Origin: Armatimonadetes bacterium UBA5419
GTDB lineage: Bacteria; Armatimonadota; UBA10988
Assembly (NCBI GenBank): GCA_002409445.1
Contig: DHNJ01000153.1
Coordinates: forward strand, 1-5,165
Reading direction: 5' to 3'
DNA length: 5,165 bases
Shown: positions 1 through 4,837 of the stretch, piece after piece
Numbering within the stretch: the stretch's first letter is position 1
How the letters are laid out: each line of letters opens with the position of its first letter
Notes under the pieces: model-generated
Databases searched by the model: none
What the model was told of the DNA's origin: nothing
The model's input: only the letters and a program-made list of their open reading frames with translations
Translations under genes and position numbers: made by a program

Positions 1-177
1 GCCGCGCTTAAACGGGGCCTGGAGGCCAGTAGGGTGCTGCTAGCCGCCCTGCTCGAGCAGGTCGACGCCTCTCCGGAGGGCCTGGGGCCGGCGTCACTCT
101 CGCGCGCCACAATGCCGACACCAGCCCCCGGCACGCGGGGCCTGAGCCGGCAGGACGGCGAGGGGCCGGCGTGCTAG
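1..177 (+). CDS. C-terminal fragment of an unidentified protein (5' end outside the window)
   Basis: Reading frame 1 is open from the first base to a TAG at 175-177 (58 codons). The other two plus frames hit stops early. The first ~23 residues (ALKRGLEASRVLLAALLEQV region) look like one amphipathic helix rich in Leu and Ala. The rest is a low-complexity tail rich in Pro, Gly and Ser that ends in Cys. The third codon positions are mostly G or C, as in the genes that follow. The stop lies 24 nt before the start of the dehydrogenase on the same strand, so the two probably share a transcript. I do not recognise the family: a C-terminal helix alone is not diagnostic. The dehydrogenase next door hints at carbohydrate or polyol metabolism, but that is inference only. 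Confidence 0.5.
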   Translation, partial: AALKRGLEASRVLLAALLEQVDASPEGLGPASLSRATMPTPAPGTRGLSRQDGEGPAC

Positions 178-189
178 GCTTGGGCCAGC

Positions 190-195
190 GAGGAG
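190..195 (+). promoter_or_regulatory. Shine-Dalgarno site of the dehydrogenase gene
   Basis: GAGGAG lies 6 nt before the ATG at 202 and fixes that start. The preceding gene ends 12 nt before this site, which suits re-initiation on a shared mRNA. Confidence 0.7.
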
Positions 196-201
196 ACGGC
201 G

Positions 202-1212
202 ATGCGCGCCATCGAGATCAGTGCCCCGAACGAGTGGCGTCTGGTTGACCTGCCCGACCCCAAGCCGGCGCCCGGCGAGGTCGTCGTCGGCGTCGCTTGG
301 TGCGGCATCTGCGGCACCGACCAGCACATCCTCGCCGGCGGTTTCCGCGCCGACTATCCGCTGATTCCGGGCCACGAGTTCACCGGTTCCGTGGTCGAGG
401 TTGGCCCCGACGTCGAGGGCTGGATTCCGGGCGACCGCGTGGCCGTCGACCCCAACATCGTCTGTGGCCGCTGCCCGTACTGCCGGCGCGGCGAAGTTCA
501 CCTCTGCCAGGCGCTGACCGCCGTCGGCGTGAACCGGCCCGGTGGGTTCGCCGAGCGCTGCTGCGTGCCGGCGACGCAGCTGCACCGGCTGCCGCCGGGC
601 GTGCGCTTCGGGCAGGGCGCGCTCTCCGAGCCGCTGGCCTGCGTCGTCCACGGGCTGGACCGCGCGGCGTTGCGGGCGGGCGAGCGGGCGGTGGTCATCG
701 GCACGGGGCCGATCGGGCTGCTGATGGTGCAGCTGCTGCGCCAGGCCGGCGCCGCCTGGATCGGCGTCAGCGAGCCGATCGGCACACGGCGGGTGCAGGC
801 GCTGGAGCTGGGCGCCGACGCCGCCTGGGACCCGCGGGTCGAGGACTCGGCGGCGGCGGTGCGCCGGGCGACGAAGATCGGCGCGGACGTCGTGGTCGAG
901 TGCGTCGGCCGACCCGAGGCGGTGACGACCGCGCTGGCTTGCGCGCGGCGGGGCGGGCGGGGGGTCCTGTTTGGCGTCGCCGAGCGCGAGGCCGAAGTGC
1001 CGCTGCGGCCCTACGACGTCTTCCTCAACGAGCTGACGCTGATCGGCAGCTACATCAACCCCTTCACCCAGGCGCGCGCGCTGGACCTGCTGGCCGGCCG
1101 GCGCATCAACACCGACGCGATCATCAGTGACCGCTTCCCGCTGGCTGAGTTCGGCGAGGCCTTGGCCACGGCGGCCAGCGGCAAGGGCTACAAGGTGCTC
1201 GTCGGCGGCTAG
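202..1212 (+). CDS. Zinc-dependent medium-chain alcohol/polyol dehydrogenase (sorbitol / threonine dehydrogenase-like)
   Basis: A 336-residue cytoplasmic NAD(P)-dependent dehydrogenase of the MDR superfamily, of typical length. The N-terminal GroES-like domain (about 1-150) has the catalytic zinc ligands: C37 in CGICGTD, H58-E59 in PGHEF, and E143 in LSEPLAC. The structural zinc lobe is C88, C91, C94 and C102, with the usual C-x2-C-x2-C-x7-C spacing. The Rossmann domain has GTGPIG at 167-172. An acidic residue (E191 in VSEP) sits where the second strand should end, which favours NAD over NADP. The ATG at 202 has GAGGAG at 190-195, 6 nt upstream. The family oxidises secondary alcohols such as sorbitol, L-iditol, threonine or butanediol; the substrate cannot be told from sequence alone. 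It follows a gene fragment by 24 nt, and its stop interlocks with that of the convergent miaA. The family call is firm; the substrate is open. Confidence 0.95.
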   Translation: MRAIEISAPNEWRLVDLPDPKPAPGEVVVGVAWCGICGTDQHILAGGFRADYPLIPGHEFTGSVVEVGPDVEGWIPGDRVAVDPNIVCGRCPYCRRGEVHLCQALTAVGVNRPGGFAERCCVPATQLHRLPPGVRFGQGALSEPLACVVHGLDRAALRAGERAVVIGTGPIGLLMVQLLRQAGAAWIGVSEPIGTRRVQALELGADAAWDPRVEDSAAAVRRATKIGADVVVECVGRPEAVTTALACARRGGRGVLFGVAEREAEVPLRPYDVFLNELTLIGSYINPFTQARALDLLAGRRINTDAIISDRFPLAEFGEALATAASGKGYKVLVGG

Positions 1213-2153
1213 CCCGTGGCGGCGGCCCAGGCCTCCGCGATGCGCGCGGCGGTCGTCGCCGGCGGCTCGTCGTCGTCCAGGTCGTGCCAGACCACATCCG
1301 GCAGGGCGCGGAACCAGGTCATCTGTCGCTTGGCGAAGCGGCGGGTGTCGATCAAGATCCGTCCCCGCGCCTCGTCCGGGTCGAGCTCACCCCGCGCGAC
1401 CGCCGCCAGGGCGCGGTAGCCGAGGCTCTCGAAGGCCGGCTCATCGCCCGCCAGGCCCGCGGCCAGCAGGCTGCGCACCTCGTCCAGCCAGCCGGCGGCG
1501 AGCATCGCCTCCAGCCGCGCGGCGATGCGCGCGTTGAGTTGCTCGCGCGGCCGGCGCAGGGCATGGAGCTGGTAGTCGAAGGGCACGGGCCGCGTGCCGC
1601 TCTCGGCCAGGTGGGCGCTGAGCGGGCGGCCGCTGACCTCCCAGACCTCGAGCGCGCGGACGATGCGCTTGGTGTCGGCCGGCGCCAGGCGCGCGGCGGT
1701 CTCTGGGTCGATGCCGCGCAGCCGCACATGCAGCGCGTCGCTGCCCGCGCTGACCGCCTCGGCCTCGAGCCGCGCACGCACTACGGGGTCGCGCGGTACG
1801 CCGGTCAGCGTCCAGCCGGTGACCAGCGCGCGCAGGTAGAGGCCGGTGCCCGCGACGAGCAGCGGCAGGCGGTCGCGGCTGGTGATGTCGGCGATGGTCG
1901 CCTCGGCGGCGGCGACGAACTCGGCCACGCTGTAGGTCGTTCGCGGGTCGAGGAACTCGACCAGATGGTGCGGGACGAGGGCCCGTTCGGCGGCCGTGGG
2001 GGCGGCGCTGCCGATGGTCAGGCCGGCGTAGATCTGCCGCGAGTCGGCGCTGATGATCTCGGCGGGTAGGCGCTCGGCCAGGGCCAGCGCGACGGCGGTC
2101 TTGCCGACGGCGGTGGGTCCGAGGAGGACCAGGACGCGGGGGCGCGCGGCCAT
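1209..2153 (-). CDS. miaA: tRNA dimethylallyltransferase (MiaA)
   Basis: Transfers a dimethylallyl group from DMAPP to N6 of adenosine 37 in tRNAs that read UNN codons, in the cytoplasm. The 314-residue length is normal. Visible motifs, in order: P-loop GPTAVGKT at 12-19; SADSRQIY at 35-42 with the conserved Asp37; PHHLVEFLDP at 61-70; GTGLY at 102-106; a DP...RIVRALEV block at 149-170; SLGYRAL near 243-249; and RRFAKRQMTWFR at 271-282. Several normally conserved positions differ: GTAKPT reads GSAAPT (Lys to Ala51), GGTGLY reads AGTGLY, and HPND reads APAD at 157-160. The core motifs are intact, so I expect an active enzyme. The ATG shares one base with the pyrE stop (TGATG) and has no visible Shine-Dalgarno sequence, so translation probably depends on coupling to pyrE. 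Its TAG stop interlocks with that of the convergent dehydrogenase. Confidence 0.96.
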   Translation of the reverse strand: MAARPRVLVLLGPTAVGKTAVALALAERLPAEIISADSRQIYAGLTIGSAAPTAAERALVPHHLVEFLDPRTTYSVAEFVAAAEATIADITSRDRLPLLVAGTGLYLRALVTGWTLTGVPRDPVVRARLEAEAVSAGSDALHVRLRGIDPETAARLAPADTKRIVRALEVWEVSGRPLSAHLAESGTRPVPFDYQLHALRRPREQLNARIAARLEAMLAAGWLDEVRSLLAAGLAGDEPAFESLGYRALAAVARGELDPDEARGRILIDTRRFAKRQMTWFRALPDVVWHDLDDDEPPATTAARIAEAWAAATG

Positions 2154-2719
2154 CAGAGGCCGAGCGAGTCGCGGTCCAGCAGCGCGGAGAACGGGTAGCC
2201 GGCGGCCGCGTACCGCTCGGCGGCGCCGTCGAGCCGGTCGACGATCGTCAGCACGGAGACGATCTGGGCCTGCGGAGCGACCGCGTGAACGGCCTCGATC
2301 GCGCTCAGCGTGCTGCCGCCGGTTGTCGTCACGTCCTCAACCATGCCGATGCGCTCGATGCCGTCGAGGCTGGGCCCGGCGACGCGGTCGCCCAGGCCGT
2401 GGTCCTTGGCCTCCTTGCGCACGATGAAGCCCTGCAGCGGCTGCGCGGTACCGGCCGAGCGGGCGACGATCGCGCCGATCATCGGGTCCGCGCCGATCGA
2501 CACACCGCCCACGGCCTGCGCGCCGGCGGCGACGAGCTGCTCCAGCATCAATTCGGCGACCAGCGCCAGCCCCTCGGCGCGGAGGGTGACTTCCTTGGCG
2601 TTGACGAACCAGTGGCTCTGCTTGCCCGAGGCGAGGGTGAAGGTCTGGCCCGGCTCGGCCACGCGCAGCGCGTCGGCGCGGATCAGCTCGGTCAGGCGGG
2701 TCAAGGTGTCACTCGGCAT
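2153..2719 (-). CDS. pyrE: Orotate phosphoribosyltransferase
   Basis: Converts orotate and PRPP to orotidine 5'-phosphate, the fifth step of de novo pyrimidine synthesis, in the cytoplasm. With the start chosen here it has 188 residues. Motifs: FTLASGKQS at 27-35 with the substrate-loop Lys33; NAKEVTL at 40-46; GGVSIGADP at 71-79; the flexible catalytic loop RKEAKDHG at 101-108; and the PRPP-binding VEDVTTTGGS at 127-136, with the paired acidic residues Glu128-Asp129. I chose the ATG at 2719 because AGGAG lies 10 nt upstream (2730-2734). An in-frame GTG at 2740 would add seven residues but has only a weak ribosome site. The start lies inside the last codons of the upstream membrane-protein gene (11-nt overlap), and the stop overlaps the miaA start, so all three genes look coupled. 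No PyrR-type attenuator is visible nearby. Confidence 0.95.
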   Translation of the reverse strand: MPSDTLTRLTELIRADALRVAEPGQTFTLASGKQSHWFVNAKEVTLRAEGLALVAELMLEQLVAAGAQAVGGVSIGADPMIGAIVARSAGTAQPLQGFIVRKEAKDHGLGDRVAGPSLDGIERIGMVEDVTTTGGSTLSAIEAVHAVAPQAQIVSVLTIVDRLDGAAERYAAAGYPFSALLDRDSLGL

Positions 2720-3035
2720 CGTCGGTCGGCTCCTGGTCACTCATCCACTGGCTAAGCTTACCGCGCCCGGCCCAGACCGCGAAGAGGGCGACAATCGGCA
2801 TGGTGATCGCGACCCACAGCTTGCGCCCGGTCGTCAGCGCCGTCTCCCGCCGCCAGATGCCGACCATGAGGTAGATGCGCACCAAGTACCAGAACCCCTG
2901 GTACAGGATCAGGCCGATCGCCACGCCCTTGAGCACGGGGTGGCGCGCGGCCATGACCAGCGCGGTCAGGCCGACCAGCCCGCAGACGAGCAGGACAACA
3001 TCGACGATCAACCGGCGTTTGGCGGCACGCGGCAC
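2709..3035 (-). CDS. Small three-helix membrane protein of unknown function
   Basis: With a GTG start at 3035 this gives 108 residues. A basic N-terminus (RAAKRR at 3-8) is followed by three hydrophobic segments at about 9-30, 34-60 and 73-89, and an acidic tail (DQEPTDDAE) from 100. The basic N-terminus suggests that end is cytoplasmic. With three spans the tail would be outside, although the second segment is rich in Tyr and Arg and may not fully span. The frame stays open upstream to 3233, but that extension is Ala/Arg-rich and runs across the zinc-finger gene in a different frame, so I take it as spurious. The GTG has GGAG 6 nt upstream (3042-3045). The 3' end overlaps pyrE by 11 nt. I do not recognise a family. 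The protein is probably real, given its hydrophobic pattern, ribosome site and tight coupling to pyrE; the exact start is less certain. Confidence 0.72.
   Translation of the reverse strand: MPRAAKRRLIVDVVLLVCGLVGLTALVMAARHPVLKGVAIGLILYQGFWYLVRIYLMVGIWRRETALTTGRKLWVAITMPIVALFAVWAGRGKLSQWMSDQEPTDDAE
2730..2734 (-). promoter_or_regulatory. Shine-Dalgarno site that decides the pyrE start
   Basis: On the minus strand this reads AGGAG, 10 nt before the ATG at 2719. The spacing is slightly long but the match is good, and it lies downstream of the competing GTG at 2740, which argues for the shorter protein. The site is inside the 3' end of the upstream membrane-protein gene. Confidence 0.6.
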
Positions 3036-3062
3036 GGAGCGCTCCGGCTCCAGTATAGCCGG
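3036..3062 (-). promoter_or_regulatory. Hairpin and palindrome over the ribosome site of the small membrane protein
   Basis: On the minus strand CCGGCT and AGCCGG (3057-3062 and 3044-3049) form a perfect 6-bp stem around a 7-nt loop. This is followed at once by the perfect 10-bp palindrome GGAGCGCTCC (3036-3045), which abuts the GTG start. The GGAG ribosome site belongs to both structures, so it could be masked. The loop side also contains TATACT (3052-3057), a good -10 match, but I find no -35 partner at 16-18 nt. Confidence 0.4.
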
Positions 3063-3087
3063 TGCGGAGCGGCGCGCGCGGGCCGGA

Positions 3088-3264
3088 CTACTTACCGCTG
3101 CCCCGGCAGAACCCGCAGACGCCGGAGCCCTTGCACCACGGACACTCGTCCTTGGACGGCGTGCCATAGCCGCGGTAGTTCTCCTTGCCGGAGCCCTTGC
3201 AGTGCCGACAGCGGCCCGCCCCCTTGCACTCATTGCACGTCGACCTAGCGTCAGGTGTCATCAT
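3088..3264 (-). CDS. 58-residue protein of four CxxCxGxG zinc-binding motifs (DnaJ cysteine-rich domain-like)
   Basis: Starts with ATGATG (3264) and stops with TAG at 3088-3090. It contains four perfect CxxCxGxG motifs at residues 10-17, 19-26, 41-48 and 50-57, giving eight cysteines and no others. The motifs come as two tight pairs joined by a polar 14-residue linker (KENYRGYGTPSKDE). This motif is the signature of the DnaJ/Hsp40 cysteine-rich domain, where four copies bind two zinc ions and contact unfolded substrates. There is no J domain or substrate-binding domain here, so it is a stand-alone zinc-ribbon-like protein, probably cytoplasmic. GAGGGG lies 5 nt before the first ATG (3270-3275). 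It sits between the coiled-coil membrane-protein gene (73 nt upstream) and the small membrane-protein gene (52 nt downstream) on the same strand. Possible roles are a zinc-dependent adaptor, chaperone helper or regulator; none is shown by the sequence. Confidence 0.85.
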   Translation of the reverse strand: MMTPDARSTCNECKGAGRCRHCKGSGKENYRGYGTPSKDECPWCKGSGVCGFCRGSGK

Positions 3265-3337
3265 CAAGACCCCTCGCCCCCTTCTATAGCTGTAGGCGCG
3301 GCGGGCGGGCTTGGTGTCACCGTGGGGCGACGCTATG

Positions 3338-4099
3338 TCAGTAACCGAACTGGCGTTGCCAGTTCGCCATCTCTTGTTCCGCCTGGCGCCGAGCCGCCTC
3401 GATCTCAGCGGCGATCTCGGCCTCTACCTGCCTCTGTGCCGCAGCCATTTCGGCCTCGTACTGCCGCTGGGCAGCAGCGATCTCTGCGTCAATCTCGCGC
3501 TGTACTGCCTCCATCTCAGCCTCGGCCTCCGCCTGTATCCGCGCCTCGAACGCCTCGTTGGTTTCGAGTAGGCCAGCGCGCTGCAATGCCTGGACGGCGA
3601 GCGGGTAACGAGTGCGGGCGGCTATGAAAGGCATGCCGGTGATGGCGTCTATCGACACAAAGGTCTCGCTGAACGACGGTGTCACCTTGGGCACTATCCG
3701 GACACCGGACATGCCACCGGTCACAACGTGAAAGAACAACAGGAACACCACGGCGGCGAATGTAGCGCCTGCCAGCACTTTGACGGGCAGGCCAGCGACG
3801 ACGGCGCCGCCATTGCTAGCGCCTCCAGCAGGCCTGTCCGTGGCAAACGCCGGCGTGGGCACGGCCGCCGCACTCGGCTCCTCCGCCCCGAACGCATCGA
3901 GTGTGGTGGGTGAATGAACCGCTCTGTGCGGCGGCTCGCTAGACGAGCGCGCTCGCTCAGCACGGCGCAGGGCGGCGGCAGCGCGTTCGCTGTCTCCGCT
4001 CTGGGCGAAGAGCGTGGCGGTTTCCTGCCATTCATCGGCCGTCAACGGACGGCTCCTGTGGATCTCTGACAGCTCGCGAAGGCGCGATCCGTTTGCCAT
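3338..4099 (-). CDS. Single-span membrane protein: helical-hairpin N-terminus, linker, TM segment and C-terminal hendecad coiled coil
   Basis: 253 residues, family not recognised. Residues 1-50 look like one TPR-like helical hairpin (LTADEWQETATLFAQSG, then SERAAAALRRAERA). Residues 51-103 are a Ser/Pro/Ala linker. A transmembrane helix follows at about 104-127 (VKVLAGATFAAVVFLLFFHVV). A roughly 50-residue region comes next, then a charged helix from about 182 to 250 with tandem 11-residue units xEAExxAxQRx at 192-202, 203-213 and 214-224, and a longer fourth unit at 225-239. Hendecads predict a coiled coil that may oligomerise. Topology is not clear from charge alone; a cytoplasmic N-terminal hairpin and an external coiled coil is my guess. 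The ATG at 4099 has GGGAGG 5 nt upstream. Third codon positions contain more A and T than in pyrE or miaA, suggesting a lineage-specific or acquired gene. It is the first gene of the minus-strand cluster. Confidence 0.82.
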   Translation of the reverse strand: MANGSRLRELSEIHRSRPLTADEWQETATLFAQSGDSERAAAALRRAERARSSSEPPHRAVHSPTTLDAFGAEEPSAAAVPTPAFATDRPAGGASNGGAVVAGLPVKVLAGATFAAVVFLLFFHVVTGGMSGVRIVPKVTPSFSETFVSIDAITGMPFIAARTRYPLAVQALQRAGLLETNEAFEARIQAEAEAEMEAVQREIDAEIAAAQRQYEAEMAAAQRQVEAEIAAEIEAARRQAEQEMANWQRQFGY

Positions 4100-4104
4100 G
4101 GTGT

Positions 4105-4110
4105 CCTCCC
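4105..4110 (-). promoter_or_regulatory. Strong Shine-Dalgarno site of the coiled-coil membrane-protein gene
   Basis: The minus strand reads GGGAGG, 5 nt before the ATG at 4099. It fixes the start and is the best ribosome site in the window. Confidence 0.7.
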
Positions 4111-4118
4111 TGTTGCCT

Positions 4119-4134
4119 GCGCGGTGAGCCGCGC
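4119..4134 (-). promoter_or_regulatory. Perfect leader hairpin just upstream of the ribosome site
   Basis: GCGCGG and CCGCGC form a perfect 6-bp GC stem around a 4-nt loop (TGAG on the plus strand). It lies 8 nt before the Shine-Dalgarno site in the predicted leader of the coiled-coil gene. It does not cover the site itself, so it may stabilise the mRNA or position the ribosome. No U-tract follows, so it is not a terminator. Confidence 0.4.
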
Positions 4135-4152
4135 CGAGGGTGTGGCTGCTGC

Positions 4153-4183
4153 GTCGTTGCTGGCCGGGTAGGTCCAGCGCGAC
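4153..4183 (-). promoter_or_regulatory. Second leader hairpin of the coiled-coil gene (imperfect)
   Basis: GCTGG (4159-4163) pairs with CCAGC (4174-4178) around a 10-nt loop. An outer GTCG/CGAC pair (4153-4156 with 4180-4183) continues the stem after a small internal bulge. It lies within the ~105-nt leader predicted from the promoter at 4211-4239. I do not recognise a known riboswitch or leader family. Confidence 0.3.
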
Positions 4184-4210
4184 TGCGGTTGCTACGACTC
4201 CCTATACAGG

Positions 4211-4239
4211 ACTGTACTGTCGCTGACCGGCCGAGTCAA
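4211..4239 (-). promoter_or_regulatory. Sigma-70-type promoter for the minus-strand cluster
   Basis: On the minus strand TTGACT (4234-4239, 5 of 6 consensus bases) is followed after exactly 17 nt by TACAGT (4211-4216, 4 of 6). Transcription would start near 4204 and give a leader of about 105 nt before the ATG at 4099. It is the only promoter-like pair that I found reading into the cluster, so it may serve all five genes. The -10 lies inside a GACTGTACTG element that recurs at 4368. Confidence 0.55.
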
Positions 4240-4276
4240 GCGCATCGTGATAAGATCAAGGCGTCATGGTGTGATG

Positions 4277-4286
4277 TGGTGCACCA
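4277..4286. promoter_or_regulatory. 10-bp perfect palindrome, possible operator
   Basis: TGGTGCACCA is a perfect palindrome 38 bp upstream of the -35 of the minus-strand promoter. Dimeric repressors bind sites of this kind, but one copy of 10 bp is weak evidence. Confidence 0.2.
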
Positions 4287-4306
4287 AGGTCGCGCAATGA
4301 CCATCA

Positions 4307-4321
4307 CCGCCGCGACGGCGG
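4307..4321. repeat. Short GC-rich inverted repeat
   Basis: CCGCCG and CGGCGG form a perfect 6-bp stem around CGA. No T-tract follows on either strand. In DNA this rich in GC such an element can arise by chance. Confidence 0.25.
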
Positions 4322-4556
4322 CCCGCCATGGACGGACCCACCGACCTTGCCGTGCTGCGTACCGTCAGACTGTACTGCCGTTGCGTCGGCGGCAGGTGGA
4401 CGGCTCTGGTCGCGCCGAATGGCGCTGGCAGGGCAGCGGACCATCTGGGACCGCGGGCATTCCACTCCGGGCGGCCTGCGATGCCATCCGGCTGCAATGT
4501 GGAACGCCGTCGAGGCGCCGCCGGTCCCTTCGGTGGGGCGCCGTCTTCCGATGCCT

Positions 4557-4585
4557 CGCCGGTCCCCGCCCCTACGGGCATTTCT
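4557..4585. repeat. 29-nt repeat, copy 1
   Basis: This copy matches the one at 4618-4646 at 27 of 29 positions. Both begin CGCCGGTCCCCGCC and end in TTTCT. It contains a GCCC/GGGC stem (4568-4571 with 4576-4579) around a CTAC loop. The two differences from copy 2 are a loop base and an A that fails to extend the stem. Confidence 0.8.
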
Positions 4586-4617
4586 AGACGACCCAGGCCG
4601 TAACGGTTAGCGCCAAC

Positions 4618-4646
4618 CGCCGGTCCCCGCCCGTACGGGCGTTTCT
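4618..4646. repeat. 29-nt repeat, copy 2, inside a larger nested hairpin
   Basis: The core CGCCCGTACGGGCG (4628-4641) is a perfect 14-bp palindrome followed by TTTCT. The start of the repeat, CGGTCCC (4621-4627), is also perfectly complementary to GGGACCG (4647-4653) just past its end. The whole of 4621-4653 can therefore fold as a 7-bp outer stem, a 5-nt bulge and a 5-bp inner stem with a GTAC loop. The hairpin plus TTTCT resembles a short intrinsic terminator for plus-strand transcripts, but I see no plus-strand gene upstream that would need one. Confidence 0.8.
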
Positions 4647-4705
4647 GGGACCGTGGACACCTCTGCCCGCAGCGACCCTCGGCCATCGCTCGGTACTGCG
4701 GGTGG

Positions 4706-4764
4706 TCGAGGCTTGCCGGCATTCGGACTTCCTGCATTTCGCAAGCCGGGGCTTACGACCTCGA
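4706..4764. repeat. Nested inverted repeat
   Basis: GGCTTGC (4710-4716) pairs with GCAAGCC (4741-4747) across a 24-nt loop. Outside it, TCGA at 4706-4709 can pair with TCGA at 4761-4764 after an internal loop. No T-tract follows. It may be an operator or part of a structured RNA; no known family is recognised. Confidence 0.4.
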
Positions 4765-4837
4765 ACGCGTCTTCCACCAGCCCTAGGAGTTGACACGAAC
4801 CATGGGATCTACGGGGTGGCGCCGCTCCCGCGGCATG

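Noticed and set aside
1284..2069. 261-codon plus-strand frame antisense to miaA
   Set aside because: It is a shadow of miaA, whose motifs are unambiguous; such long antisense frames are expected in GC-rich genes.
3036..3233. Upstream extension of the small membrane protein to 174 residues
   Set aside because: The added residues are Ala/Arg-rich without features and overlap the zinc-motif gene in a different frame; that gene has four perfect motifs and its own ribosome site.
4519..4545. Third copy of the 29-nt repeat
   Set aside because: Only the first 10 bases (CGCCGGTCCC) match and the spacing to the next copy is 38 nt rather than 61, so it is counted only as a heptamer occurrence.
4093..4587. 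164-codon open frame on the plus strand
   Set aside because: It starts inside the coiled-coil gene on the opposite strand, crosses that gene's leader and promoter, and has a Cys/Arg-rich shadow-like composition.
4328..4603. 91-codon plus-strand frame beginning MDGPTDLAVL
   Set aside because: The first residues look protein-like, but there is no ribosome site and the rest degenerates into low-complexity Gly, Arg and Pro; it ends within the repeat region.
4264..4737. 157-codon open frame on the minus strand
   Set aside because: No ribosome site, no recognisable motif, and a composition rich in Arg, Gly and Pro as expected from GC-rich non-coding DNA; it also runs through the repeat pair.
4790..4818. 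Perfect TTGACA at 4790-4795 as a promoter -35
   Set aside because: No -10-like hexamer occurs at 15-19 nt downstream; the sequence there is G-rich. The pair at 4883-4911 is better placed for the gene.
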